Shown here: one piece after another, positions 17,005-25,297 of the stretch
Numbering within the stretch: position 1 is the stretch's first letter
Layout: each line of letters opens with the position of its first letter
Assembly: GCA_016722065.1 (NCBI GenBank)
Contig: JADKGX010000001.1
Span: forward strand, 1,612,001 to 1,676,000
Source: Planctomycetota bacterium
GTDB taxonomy: Bacteria; Planctomycetota; UBA8742; UBA2392
DNA length: 64,000 nt
Reading direction: 5' to 3'
Position numbers and translations under genes: made by a program
The notes under the pieces: model-generated
Databases searched by the model: none
Told to the model about the DNA's origin: nothing
What the model saw: only the letters and a program-made list of their open reading frames with translations

Positions 17005-18042
17005 TTACGCCTGGGGTTCATCCGTCGGCTTGCCTTCGGCCTTCCAGGGGCTGTGCGTTTGAAGCGCTTGCAGTGTGCGCGCAAAATCCAGTGGCAGCGG
17101 GGCTTCAAAAGTCATGCGTTGCCCGGTTCGCGGGTGATTGAAACTCAACTTGGCCGCGTGCAGGGCCTGGCGGGCAATCAAGGGTGGTTCGCCGGGCACC
17201 AGTTCGTCTTCGCGCACTTCACTCAAGGTCAGTTCCGGTCGTTTGCTGTACAGGCGGTCGCTGACAATCGGGTGCTGTATCGCGGCCAGGTGCACGCGCA
17301 ACTGGTGCGTGCGACCGGTGCTGGGTTTCAGCCGCACAAACGTAAAGCGCCGGAAATACTCAATCACCTCATAGGCCGTCACGGCGGGCTTGCCCTCAGC
17401 ATGCACGCGCTGCATTTCGTAGTGGTCTGGGTGGCGGCCGATTGGCAGCTCAATGGTGCCGCTGGCCTGGCGCAGGCGCCCGCGCACGATGGCCAGATAC
17501 TCTTTTTCGACGGTGCGCTTCTCGAACTGTTCGGCCAGCTTGAAGTGCGCGCTTTCGTCTTTGGCGCACACGATGACGCCGCTGGTGTCTGCATCCAGCC
17601 GGTGCACAATGCCCGGCCGGAATGTATCGGCGCGGCTGACCTTGCCGGCGTGAAACAGCAGCGCATTGGCCAGTGTGCCGCCATGGCCAGCCCGGGCCGG
17701 GTGCACGGCCAGCGCCGCGGGCTTGTTGATCACGATCAGCGCTTCGTCTTCAAACAACACGTCCAGCGGAATGTCTTCCGGTTGCAGGTCCTGGGCTGCG
17801 GTCAGCTCGGGCCGGTTGATCGTAATCTGCTGGCCGGCCTCCAGTTTCAGCGCGGGTTTGACCCTGGTGGCAGACAGCCCTTGCACCTCCACGTGGCCTT
17901 CCTTGATCAACCCGGCCAGCAGGGTGCGGCTGTAATCCGGCCATTGGCCGTGCAGGAACACGTCCAGGCGCTCGCCGGCCTTTTCAGGCGGGACGGTCAG
18001 GCTGGATCGTTCAAGCTTTTTGAAGTCCGGGTGCATGGCCAT
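17005..18042 (-). CDS. rluD: RluA/RluD-family 23S rRNA pseudouridine synthase
   Basis: Converts uridine to pseudouridine in rRNA. Start at ATG 18042 (345 residues) fits the family; the frame is open further upstream. Order: short N-terminus, S4 RNA-binding domain (GERLDVFLHGQWPDYSRTLL), then the catalytic domain with HRLDADTSG (catalytic Asp about 150), EKEYLAIVRG and the PSTGRTHQLRVHL motif. RluD-like sequence order is complete, but RluA, RluC and RluD paralogues are hard to tell apart, so the symbol is tentative. Confidence 0.9.
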   Translation of the reverse strand: MAMHPDFKKLERSSLTVPPEKAGERLDVFLHGQWPDYSRTLLAGLIKEGHVEVQGLSATRVKPALKLEAGQQITINRPELTAAQDLQPEDIPLDVLFEDEALIVINKPAALAVHPARAGHGGTLANALLFHAGKVSRADTFRPGIVHRLDADTSGVIVCAKDESAHFKLAEQFEKRTVEKEYLAIVRGRLRQASGTIELPIGRHPDHYEMQRVHAEGKPAVTAYEVIEYFRRFTFVRLKPSTGRTHQLRVHLAAIQHPIVSDRLYSKRPELTLSEVREDELVPGEPPLIARQALHAAKLSFNHPRTGQRMTFEAPLPLDFARTLQALQTHSPWKAEGKPTDEPQA

Positions 18043-18475
18043 TGCGATAGCCGTTGCGACGGCAGGGGTCAATCGCCGAATGGGACGGGCAGGCAACACT
18101 CTGCGGTGATTGGCGTTCAAAGGGCAACGGTTGTGCCGCCGCAACTCAGCCCCAGCAGCACGGCCGGGGGCGAAAGAAACCTTGATTCCAATGCAGGGCT
18201 ACAGCGATGCTTTTGCCGCCAAGACGCCAGGAAACGCCAAGAAATGCAAGGATCGGGCACCGGGCGTTTTGGGTGTTCCTCTGGCTTCGTCGAGAATCTT
18301 TGCTCTCGCCCCTTTCGTTCGCATCTCGCCTGGCCTGGCTGCCGGGTTTGATTCACGAAGGCGTCATTGCCCCCAGCCTCGCGGCTTGCACTGGGGTCGT
18401 CGCATGGCTTGCGCAGCTTGGAAGGGAAACTAGCCTGTTTCGCGCTCACTTCGGGGCCCATAAAGGATCACGGAT
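18043..18475 (+). other. 433-base intergenic region
   Basis: Lies between divergent rluD-like and LpoB-like genes. Bases about 18208-18250 read GCCGCCAAGACGCCAGG then AACGCCAAGAA, a type of imperfect repeat I recall from other planctomycete-like intergenic regions. No gene, RNA or convincing promoter seen; short open frames here lack ribosome sites. Confidence 0.4.
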
Positions 18476-19099
18476 ATGAAGATTCGATTTCTGCTCTGCC
18501 TGCTTGTGTTGTTCTCGTTCTCGGCCTTGACGACAACCGGCTGCGGCCGCCAGTCGACTCGCGTGGATATCAAGGACGACGAAGAAGGCCCGGAAAGCTC
18601 CGGCCCGTACAGCGCCGACCTTGTGGAAGTCACGGACATGATGGTCGAAAAGCTGAAGAAGCAGAAGATCAGCGAGAATTTCCAGTCCAGGTACAAGGAA
18701 CCGCCGATCATTGCCATCATTCGGCCCCAGAACGACACCCGCTTTCCGGAAGTAACGCAGATCTTCCAGGAAGACCTGCTGACGGCGATGATGGAAAAGT
18801 TCACGCGTGAACAGTTCCGCTTCAGCCAGCGCGACAGCGACGTGCAGACGGCCGTAGCCAGCGAAAAGGAAGCCAAGGAAGCCGGCGAACGCACCGACCG
18901 CACGGGCCGCAAGACCAAGTTGGGCGCGGACTACTTCATGAAGGCCAAGTTCAGCACGCTGAGCATGACCGACGGCAAGCTGGAAGACGACACGATCCTG
19001 TACACCTTTGAACTGATCGACACGGAAACCGACGAGTTGATCTTCAAGGGCGGCCACAAGATCCGCCGCGTCAGCAGCAAGTCCGCCGTTTACCGCTAG
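18476..19099 (+). CDS. LpoB-like lipoprotein (penicillin-binding protein activator family)
   Basis: 207 residues; start ATG 18476 with AAAGGAT upstream. Signal peptide with a lipobox-like TTGC (Cys about 23). The mature domain has the LpoB order: VTDMMVEKLKKQKI, then IIAIIRPQNDTRF, TQIFQEDLLTAMMEKF, REQFRFSQ, KLGADYFMKAKF and ILYTFELIDTETDELIF. LpoB-type lipoproteins reach from the outer membrane to activate peptidoglycan synthases. It is followed by a terminator, then the TPR lipoprotein gene; LpoB and COG3014 lipoproteins occur together in other genomes. Confidence 0.85.
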   Translation: MKIRFLLCLLVLFSFSALTTTGCGRQSTRVDIKDDEEGPESSGPYSADLVEVTDMMVEKLKKQKISENFQSRYKEPPIIAIIRPQNDTRFPEVTQIFQEDLLTAMMEKFTREQFRFSQRDSDVQTAVASEKEAKEAGERTDRTGRKTKLGADYFMKAKFSTLSMTDGKLEDDTILYTFELIDTETDELIFKGGHKIRRVSSKSAVYR

Positions 19100-19118
19100 T
19101 CGTAACCTGATCCAGTGA

Positions 19119-19145
19119 CAGGGGCGCCGCTTGGCGCCCCTGTTT
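19119..19145 (+). terminator. terminator after LpoB-like gene
   Basis: Perfect 10-bp stem, 19119-19128 with 19133-19142, loop GCTT, followed by TTTCC. Only 23 bases before the next start, so it may attenuate rather than fully separate the two lipoprotein genes. Confidence 0.8.
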
Positions 19146-19167
19146 CCAAAAATAGCCGGAGCGTCCC

Positions 19168-20412
19168 ATGCGTGCACCTGTCGCACTTTCACTGGTTCTG
19201 TTGCTGGCCCTGGCTGCGGGCTGCCAAAGCGTCTACGACGCCAAAGCCGCCATGCAAAAGGGCGGCTACACCCAGGTCATGATGGATACGCAGGATTATC
19301 AGGCTTATCCGGAACGCGACCAGACATTGATCTTGAACTATCGCGCCCACGCCAAAATGGGCCTGGGTTACCTGGACAGCGCCAGGGCGGACTACTTTCG
19401 CGCCTGGAACATGATGAACCACGGCGACGGCGGCGGTGTGGCCGCAGCCAACTGGTTCTCAGAACGCCAGAAGTGGTGGATGGGCGACCCCTACGAGCGC
19501 GCCTTCAACAGCTGGTACCTGGGCTGCCTGTACTTTCAGGCCGGCAAGTTCGAAGACGGCATGGCCTGTTTTCGTAACGCCATCTTTGTGGACACCGGCG
19601 ACCTGAAGCAGGGCGAGTTCGCAGCCGACTGGCTGCCGGCGTTTATCATGCGCATGCGCTGCTTTCTGACGCGCGGCGATACCGGCAGCGTGCAGATGCT
19701 GCTGGATGAAGTGAACAAGCTGGAAAAAGACAAAGCCAACTTTGACCCCAAGCTGCCCTGGCTGACCCTGGAAGCCCAGAAAGACGCCAACGTGGTATTG
19801 ATGGTTGAGCTGGGCCAGGGCCCGTACTTTACCGCCGAAGGCCACCACGGCAGCGTTCGCGCCATCAACCAGGGCGAATACAAAGAAGCCTGGGCCGAGG
19901 TGTTCGTCGACGGCAAAAGCCTTGGCTCTACCTACAAGATCGGCGACACGTTCTACCAGGCGATTACACGCGGCGGCCGCGTGATGGACGACATTCTCAA
20001 GGGCAAGGCCATTGCCAAAACAACCATGATCGCCACCGGCGCCACGGCCATGGCCGTGGGCCATGCCGTGGGCGGCAAAGGCGGCGCCGTTGCCATGGGC
20101 GTGGGCGCAGTGATTCTGCTGGGCGGGCTGTTGATGAACGCAGAGGCCGACACCCGCGGCAACGTGCTGCTGCCCGGCGAAACGCACCTGATGATGGCCA
20201 AGGCCGCACCCGGCCAACACGACCTGGAGTTGCGCTATTACGATGCCTCGGGCCGTGAACTGCGCGATATGCGCCAGACCGGGCTGAAGCTGGACGTGCC
20301 GGAAACCGGCGATGCCATGCTGCTGTTGCGCAGCCGGCCGCATTATTCGGTGCCCGACAGCGCAGCTGCCAAGGCCGCAGACCCCTACGCGGGTCTGGCA
20401 AAGAAGCCCTAG
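19168..20412 (+). CDS. TPR-containing lipoprotein (COG3014-like)
   Basis: 414 residues with signal peptide and lipobox LAAGC (Cys about 19). Residues about 20-200 are helical and read like TPR pairs (ALGYLDSARADYFRAW; NSWYLGCLYFQAGKFEDGMACFRNAI). Residues about 225-290 bear VELGQGPYF and a small Gly/Ala hydrophobic stretch (about 295-325), and the C-terminal part is beta-rich, PEGA-like (LLPGETHLMMAKAAPGQHDLELRYYD). This arrangement matches the COG3014 lipoproteins that accompany LpoB. Role in the envelope is inferred. Confidence 0.75.
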   Translation: MRAPVALSLVLLLALAAGCQSVYDAKAAMQKGGYTQVMMDTQDYQAYPERDQTLILNYRAHAKMGLGYLDSARADYFRAWNMMNHGDGGGVAAANWFSERQKWWMGDPYERAFNSWYLGCLYFQAGKFEDGMACFRNAIFVDTGDLKQGEFAADWLPAFIMRMRCFLTRGDTGSVQMLLDEVNKLEKDKANFDPKLPWLTLEAQKDANVVLMVELGQGPYFTAEGHHGSVRAINQGEYKEAWAEVFVDGKSLGSTYKIGDTFYQAITRGGRVMDDILKGKAIAKTTMIATGATAMAVGHAVGGKGGAVAMGVGAVILLGGLLMNAEADTRGNVLLPGETHLMMAKAAPGQHDLELRYYDASGRELRDMRQTGLKLDVPETGDAMLLLRSRPHYSVPDSAAAKAADPYAGLAKKP

Positions 20413-20493
20413 CCCGGCCAAGCACTAGCCACTGGCGGGTCGTGGGCTAGAATCGCCCGCGATCACCACTTTTTGTCGCGATCCGGGCACGTT

Positions 20494-22053
20494 ATGGCGA
20501 CTGTGGACATCACTTGTCCCTTCTGCAATGGCAAGCAGAAGGTCCCCGACCACCGGCTGGCCGAGCCCGTGATGTGCCTGCTGTGCGGCCAGACGATTCT
20601 GGAACCCTTTCAGCACAAGGTGGCACCGCCGTCCATGAACCTGGGCGTCGGCTTGAAGGGCAAACTGGTCACGGACTTTGGCACCACAGAGCTTGAAGAG
20701 GTCGAATCCAAGGCCGACGCCTACACCGGCCGCACCCAGACCGACCAGATCAAACCCGAAGACCTGCAATCGCTGAACAGCGGCATGCCGATCGCCCTGG
20801 GCACCGGCACGGGCCACTACGCCCCCGTGGATTCGCACCGCAAGCTGTCCACAGCGGCACGCACCTACCTGTTTGGCGGCGCATTGATTGTCGCGGTGCT
20901 GGTGGCCGTGACCATGCTGTTCTTTGCGCTGAAGACGGACGACGTCGAATCCAAGGAACTGGAAGGCACGGCCGACTCGCAGCGCATTGAAAAGCATCCC
21001 AATGGCCGCATCAAGACGCAGTGGTCCGTACACCGAAGCGAGCTGGGCGAAGAACGCATGCACGGGCTGTGGACTGAGTTCTACGCCAGCGGCCAGAAAA
21101 AGGCCGAAGGCACATACGTCGATGGCGCCCGCGACGGCCTTTGGTTGGGCTGGTTTGAAGACCAGCAGGTGCAGTCCCGCAGCCTGTACAAACTGGGCGT
21201 CGAAACCGGCGACTGGGAGGAATTCCACATCAACGGCAAACCCGCCATGAAGGGCACCTGGATTGAAGGCAAGAAGGATGGCGATTGGCGGGAGTGGTAC
21301 CGCGACGGCCGACCCTCTTCGGTCACCCGCTACAAGGGCGGGCTTCCTGACGGCATCTGGTCCACCTGGCATGAAAACGGTGAACTCAAATCCTGGGGCG
21401 AATACAAAGACGGCCGCAAGATCGGCCGCTGGACGCGCTACTTCGACAACCTGGTCGAGGAATCCGTCGAAAACTACGTCGACGGGCTGGCCCAGGGCGA
21501 AACCCTGGGCAACTACCGTAACCGCCAGAAGGCCTTTACCGGCACCTGGCAGAACGGCGTGAAACAAGGGCACTGGACGCAGTGGTACGCCAACGGCCAG
21601 AAGCAGTTTGAGGGCGACTTTGAGCAGGGTAAGGAACAGGGGCCCTGGAAACACTGGCACGACAACGGCAACGTGGCGCTGGAAGGATCCCTGCAGGCCG
21701 GCCAGCGCGTAGGCGACTGGAAAGAATACTGGCCCGACGGCAGCCTGATGTCGCAACGCCGCTACGATTCCGGCCTGCTGACCGACGAAACACAGTATTT
21801 CGCCGGCGATGTCGTCAAACGCCTGACGGAGCGTACTCCCAACGGACAACTGAGTTCCGAATGGACGGTACTGGCTGTCGGCGGGGCCAACACCAGGCAC
21901 GGGCTGTATCGGGCCTTCCACATCAACGGCAAGACATCAGAAGAAGGCATCTACCGGCAGGGCAAGAAGGACGGCACCTGGCGATACTACGACGACAGCG
22001 GCACGCTGGCCCTGCAGCGCGTTTTCAAGGATGGCGTCGAGATACCGCAATAA
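20494..22053 (+). CDS. zinc-ribbon, membrane-anchored MORN-variant repeat protein
   Basis: 519 residues from ATG 20494; an upstream TTG at 20473 is less likely. N-terminal zinc ribbon (CPFCNGKQKVPDHRLAEPVMC then LLCGQ), a linker, one membrane segment (about 125-145), then a long outside part made of about 16 repeats of the form W..(Y/W)..G....G.(Y/W..G), for example GDWREWYRDGRPSSVTRYKG. These are MORN_2/YwqK-type repeats. YwqK is annotated as an antitoxin in Bacillus, but here the repeats more likely form a binding surface. No partner gene adjacent. Confidence 0.8.
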   Translation: MATVDITCPFCNGKQKVPDHRLAEPVMCLLCGQTILEPFQHKVAPPSMNLGVGLKGKLVTDFGTTELEEVESKADAYTGRTQTDQIKPEDLQSLNSGMPIALGTGTGHYAPVDSHRKLSTAARTYLFGGALIVAVLVAVTMLFFALKTDDVESKELEGTADSQRIEKHPNGRIKTQWSVHRSELGEERMHGLWTEFYASGQKKAEGTYVDGARDGLWLGWFEDQQVQSRSLYKLGVETGDWEEFHINGKPAMKGTWIEGKKDGDWREWYRDGRPSSVTRYKGGLPDGIWSTWHENGELKSWGEYKDGRKIGRWTRYFDNLVEESVENYVDGLAQGETLGNYRNRQKAFTGTWQNGVKQGHWTQWYANGQKQFEGDFEQGKEQGPWKHWHDNGNVALEGSLQAGQRVGDWKEYWPDGSLMSQRRYDSGLLTDETQYFAGDVVKRLTERTPNGQLSSEWTVLAVGGANTRHGLYRAFHINGKTSEEGIYRQGKKDGTWRYYDDSGTLALQRVFKDGVEIPQ

Positions 22054-22104
22054 GCCGCTTGCGGCAAGTCAACCTGCGCCGCGGCACGGCGCACTTTGCC
22101 CAAC

Positions 22105-22140
22105 AAGAAAACAGGGGCGGCCAAGGCCGCCCCTGCTTGA
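22105..22140. terminator. bidirectional terminator between MORN and Calx-beta genes
   Basis: Perfect inverted repeat 22112-22122 with 22125-22135. On the minus strand it is followed by TTTTCTTGTT, so it mainly ends the minus-strand surface-protein gene; the plus-strand gene ends here as well. Confidence 0.8.
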
Positions 22141-22156
22141 TTACCCGCTTGCCACT

Positions 22157-25132
22157 TCAAGCCTTGCGGCGACGCATGCCCAGGCCGGCCAGCCCCAGAA
22201 CCGCAAGCGTGGCCAGCAGCCAGGCCGAACCGCTGTTCTGCGAGGCACAGCCGCCCCCACCACCGCCACCGCCACCACCGCCGCCACCACCTACAGTGCC
22301 GGTGCCGATGACCAGGTTGAACGCCTGGGTGTCGGTAGTCGCGCCGTCGGTGCAATCCAGCGAGAACGGGAAGGTGCCTGCAACGGTCGGGATTCCGCTG
22401 ATATTGCAGGTGGCTGACGAAGCGTTGGTCAGGCTCAAACCAGCCGGCAAGGTGCCAACTGAGACCGTCCAGGTGAACGTGCCCGCGCCGCCGGTGGCCG
22501 TGACGGGGGCGTTGTATGCCACGTTGCGCGTGCCGTTGGGCAGCGTGGTAGTGGTGATGTCAATCGCCGTCGGTCCGCCGTCGTTGTCGGCAATCGTCAA
22601 CTGGGCACTGGTAGGCGCACCAACGGTGTAGCCGGTGCCTGCTGACAACGTAAGGATGACCGTTTCCGGTGATTCTGCTGCCGCGTCGTCCACCGGGGTG
22701 ATCGTCACGGTTGCCGAACCACTGGTTGTGATCTGCACCGTTGTGGTCGACGTAGGGGTGTAATCACTGGTGATCGTGGCCGTGCCGGTCAGCGCGATGT
22801 TAACCGTAATCGTGCTGGTCGGTGCCGGCGATGCGGTCAACGTGAACGTGCCCGTAGTGGGCCCGGTCTCCGAGGGCGAGCCCGTGGAAGCAACCGTCAC
22901 CACAGGCGTGCCCGTCGTGTCGTTATCAATGATCGTCAGCTGGGCACTGGAGGGCGAACCCACCGTGTAGCCCGTACCCGAAGAAACCGTCAGGATCACC
23001 GTTTCGGCGGATTCCACGGCCGTGTCATCAATCGGGTTGATCGTGACGGTGGCAGTGCCGCTGGTGGTGATCTGCACGGTCGTTGTCGACGTGGCCGTGT
23101 AATCACTGGTGATGGTGGCCGTGCCGGTCAAGGTAATGTTCACCGTGATCGTGCTGGTCGGCGCCGGGGTGGCCGTCAGGGTAAAGGTGCCCGGGGTCGG
23201 CCCGGTCTCTGAGGGCGTGCCCGAAGACGCGACGGTGACAACCGGCGTGCCGTCGTTGTCTGCAATCGTGACGGTGCCACTCACGGTTGCCCCCAGCGTG
23301 TAGCCGGTGCCGCTGTTGAGGGTCATGATCGCGGTCTCGGCGGATTCCACAGCCGCGTCATCCACTGGCGTCAGTGTAATCACCACCACGGTCGTACCCG
23401 CCGGCACGGTAATCGTGCCGCCCGGGCCGGTCGTGAACGCAACCGACGCACCCGAAGTCGAGGTGGAAAGCGCGTAGTCGGTACCCGAAGCCGTAGCAGC
23501 CGTGCCTGACATGGTGAAGTTCACGGTCAGGGCGCTGGCGGCTGCGGCGCTCAAGGTCAGTGTGTAATCGCCCGTCTGCGTGGAAGGCGTGGCCTCGGCC
23601 GCGTTGGGGTCGGTTGCTGCCAAAGTGACACTGGGTGTACCGGCGCCACTTGTGTTGCCGACGACACCCACAGAGTGCGAATACCCCGTAAGCTCGTAGG
23701 CCCCAATCGTGTATTGCATGGCGAGGTCGTTATTGAACGCCGTGGCGTTCAGTGTGCCGACGCCATTGGCGCCAGAGGTAGTGGAACAGAAGCAGTTTTC
23801 TGTCAGGCCGACCTTGCGCGGGCGCACACCCACATAATAGGTGCCGGCAGTCAGGTTGAATGTCGACCCCAGCTGCAGGTGCACGCAATATTCAGCATAC
23901 CCCGTGACGAGCGAGTTGCTGAGCGTATAGCGGGTCATTGAACCGGTTACTGCCGTTCCGCTCTGCACCACCGTGCCGCCCACGCCCGCAGACATGCCCG
24001 TGCGAATCTCGTAGTCGGCCAGCGTTACGCCGGCATTGGAGGTCGCCAGCACGTTGGCGAACAGGTGGGTCACAGTCCAGGTTTCGCCGCCCGGCACAAT
24101 GAACTCCTGATACAGCCAGGCATCGTTGGGGTTTGCAAAGCCAACACCATTGACGTTGGCGTCCACGCCGTCCCAGTCGCCGCCGTAAAAGCGCAGGTTA
24201 GGGCCGCGGTTCATGCCTTGAATCGTAATCAGGTAGGGGTTCTCACTGCCCGTCGTGTCGTTGTTGGCAATGCTGACAACGCAACTGAAGGGGCCAAAGC
24301 TGGCGCCCGTAGTCAGGTTCACCTGCATGGTCGATGTTGCACCCGCAGCCGTGCTTGCCCCCAGCGTGACAGTGCCCGAGCAATTCACCGGGCTGGTAAT
24401 GCTGGCCGTGTGGGTCAACGAAGCCGTGCCCGTGTTCTTGACGCTGAACACAACCACACCCATGGCCGTGCTGGCGCTTTGAATGCCCGCGTAGACCGTA
24501 CCGCCGGTATCAACCGGGTTGGCCTGAAAGTCGACGTCGATTTCCGGGCCCGTGTTGTAAAACGCCTGCACGTTGTCAAAGGCCCAGGACCAGCCCCAGG
24601 CGCCCGGGTCCTGATACCGGAACCGAACCTGGTTGTTGGCGGCCTTGTGCGCCGTAATGTCGAAAGTAACCGTGGCAGGAGACCACACACCCTGGCCAAC
24701 GGACTGGGTGACGGTGTACTGGGTCACCTGAACCCACGCCGTGCCGTTAAAGACCTCCACAGTGCCAGTTTCTGAGGACCAGGCACTCCAGTTATGCGAG
24801 AAGCGCAGAAACAGATTGCCCGTGGCCGTTGTGCCATTGAACACCGGGCTGGTCGCCGTGGTGTCAACCGTAACGCCGGTGCCGCCCACCGTGTCTGCGT
24901 CAATCAGGTAGAACTGCGTGCCGTCAAAGTTGTTGATCACGCCGCCGCCCGGTGACGTGTAGTTACCCGTCGACAGCACCCAGGCCTGGCCGCTGGTCGA
25001 TACGTTGCTGACCGTCCAGCCGCCCGCACCGGCATTGAAATTGCTGTTCAGAAGGTACGTTTGACCCGACAAGCTGGTCGCGGCCATCATTAATGCCAGC
25101 CCAAGGCCAGCTAGAAGCAGGTGTCTGCTCAT
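22157..25132 (-). CDS. large Calx-beta surface protein with MYXO-CTERM-like sorting tail
   Basis: 991 residues; ATG 25132 is preceded by GGGGAG. Signal peptide, an N-terminal jelly-roll-like domain (about 25-165), an ASH/choice-of-anchor-D-like domain (about 170-280), a further beta domain, then three Calx-beta repeats each ending in ADNDG or IDNDTTG and starting VTVAS, a He_PIG-like Ig domain (AYNAPVTATGGAGTFTWTV), a run of 14 Gly and a tail: one Cys, a hydrophobic stretch, RRRK. That tail is of the MYXO-CTERM/GlyGly type, marking a protein anchored or trimmed by a dedicated protease. Adhesion or matrix role is likely but unproven. Confidence 0.85.
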   Translation of the reverse strand: MSRHLLLAGLGLALMMAATSLSGQTYLLNSNFNAGAGGWTVSNVSTSGQAWVLSTGNYTSPGGGVINNFDGTQFYLIDADTVGGTGVTVDTTATSPVFNGTTATGNLFLRFSHNWSAWSSETGTVEVFNGTAWVQVTQYTVTQSVGQGVWSPATVTFDITAHKAANNQVRFRYQDPGAWGWSWAFDNVQAFYNTGPEIDVDFQANPVDTGGTVYAGIQSASTAMGVVVFSVKNTGTASLTHTASITSPVNCSGTVTLGASTAAGATSTMQVNLTTGASFGPFSCVVSIANNDTTGSENPYLITIQGMNRGPNLRFYGGDWDGVDANVNGVGFANPNDAWLYQEFIVPGGETWTVTHLFANVLATSNAGVTLADYEIRTGMSAGVGGTVVQSGTAVTGSMTRYTLSNSLVTGYAEYCVHLQLGSTFNLTAGTYYVGVRPRKVGLTENCFCSTTSGANGVGTLNATAFNNDLAMQYTIGAYELTGYSHSVGVVGNTSGAGTPSVTLAATDPNAAEATPSTQTGDYTLTLSAAAASALTVNFTMSGTAATASGTDYALSTSTSGASVAFTTGPGGTITVPAGTTVVVITLTPVDDAAVESAETAIMTLNSGTGYTLGATVSGTVTIADNDGTPVVTVASSGTPSETGPTPGTFTLTATPAPTSTITVNITLTGTATITSDYTATSTTTVQITTSGTATVTINPIDDTAVESAETVILTVSSGTGYTVGSPSSAQLTIIDNDTTGTPVVTVASTGSPSETGPTTGTFTLTASPAPTSTITVNIALTGTATITSDYTPTSTTTVQITTSGSATVTITPVDDAAAESPETVILTLSAGTGYTVGAPTSAQLTIADNDGGPTAIDITTTTLPNGTRNVAYNAPVTATGGAGTFTWTVSVGTLPAGLSLTNASSATCNISGIPTVAGTFPFSLDCTDGATTDTQAFNLVIGTGTVGGGGGGGGGGGGGGCASQNSGSAWLLATLAVLGLAGLGMRRRKA
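22252..22295. repeat. GGC/GGT triplet tract encoding poly-glycine linker
   Basis: Plus strand shows consecutive CCN triplets, mostly CCACCG and CCGCCA, which on the minus strand encode 14 consecutive glycines before the sorting tail of the Calx-beta protein. Such triplet tracts can vary in length. Confidence 0.8.
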
Positions 25133-25297
25133 AAAACTCCCCACGAGTTTCGACCAGCGCCAGCACCCCCACTGGGGGTCACTAGCGTGTGGTCATTCAC
25201 GATTGACGTCGTGGGAACAGGTTAACGAGGTCTACCCCGGCCTTACAACCTGTCGCATTGCGATTTTGTGCAAATTATCGCTCCGGGCAGGGCGGCC

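Noticed and set aside
20425..21921. 498-codon minus-strand frame
   Set aside because: Shadow of the MORN-type gene.
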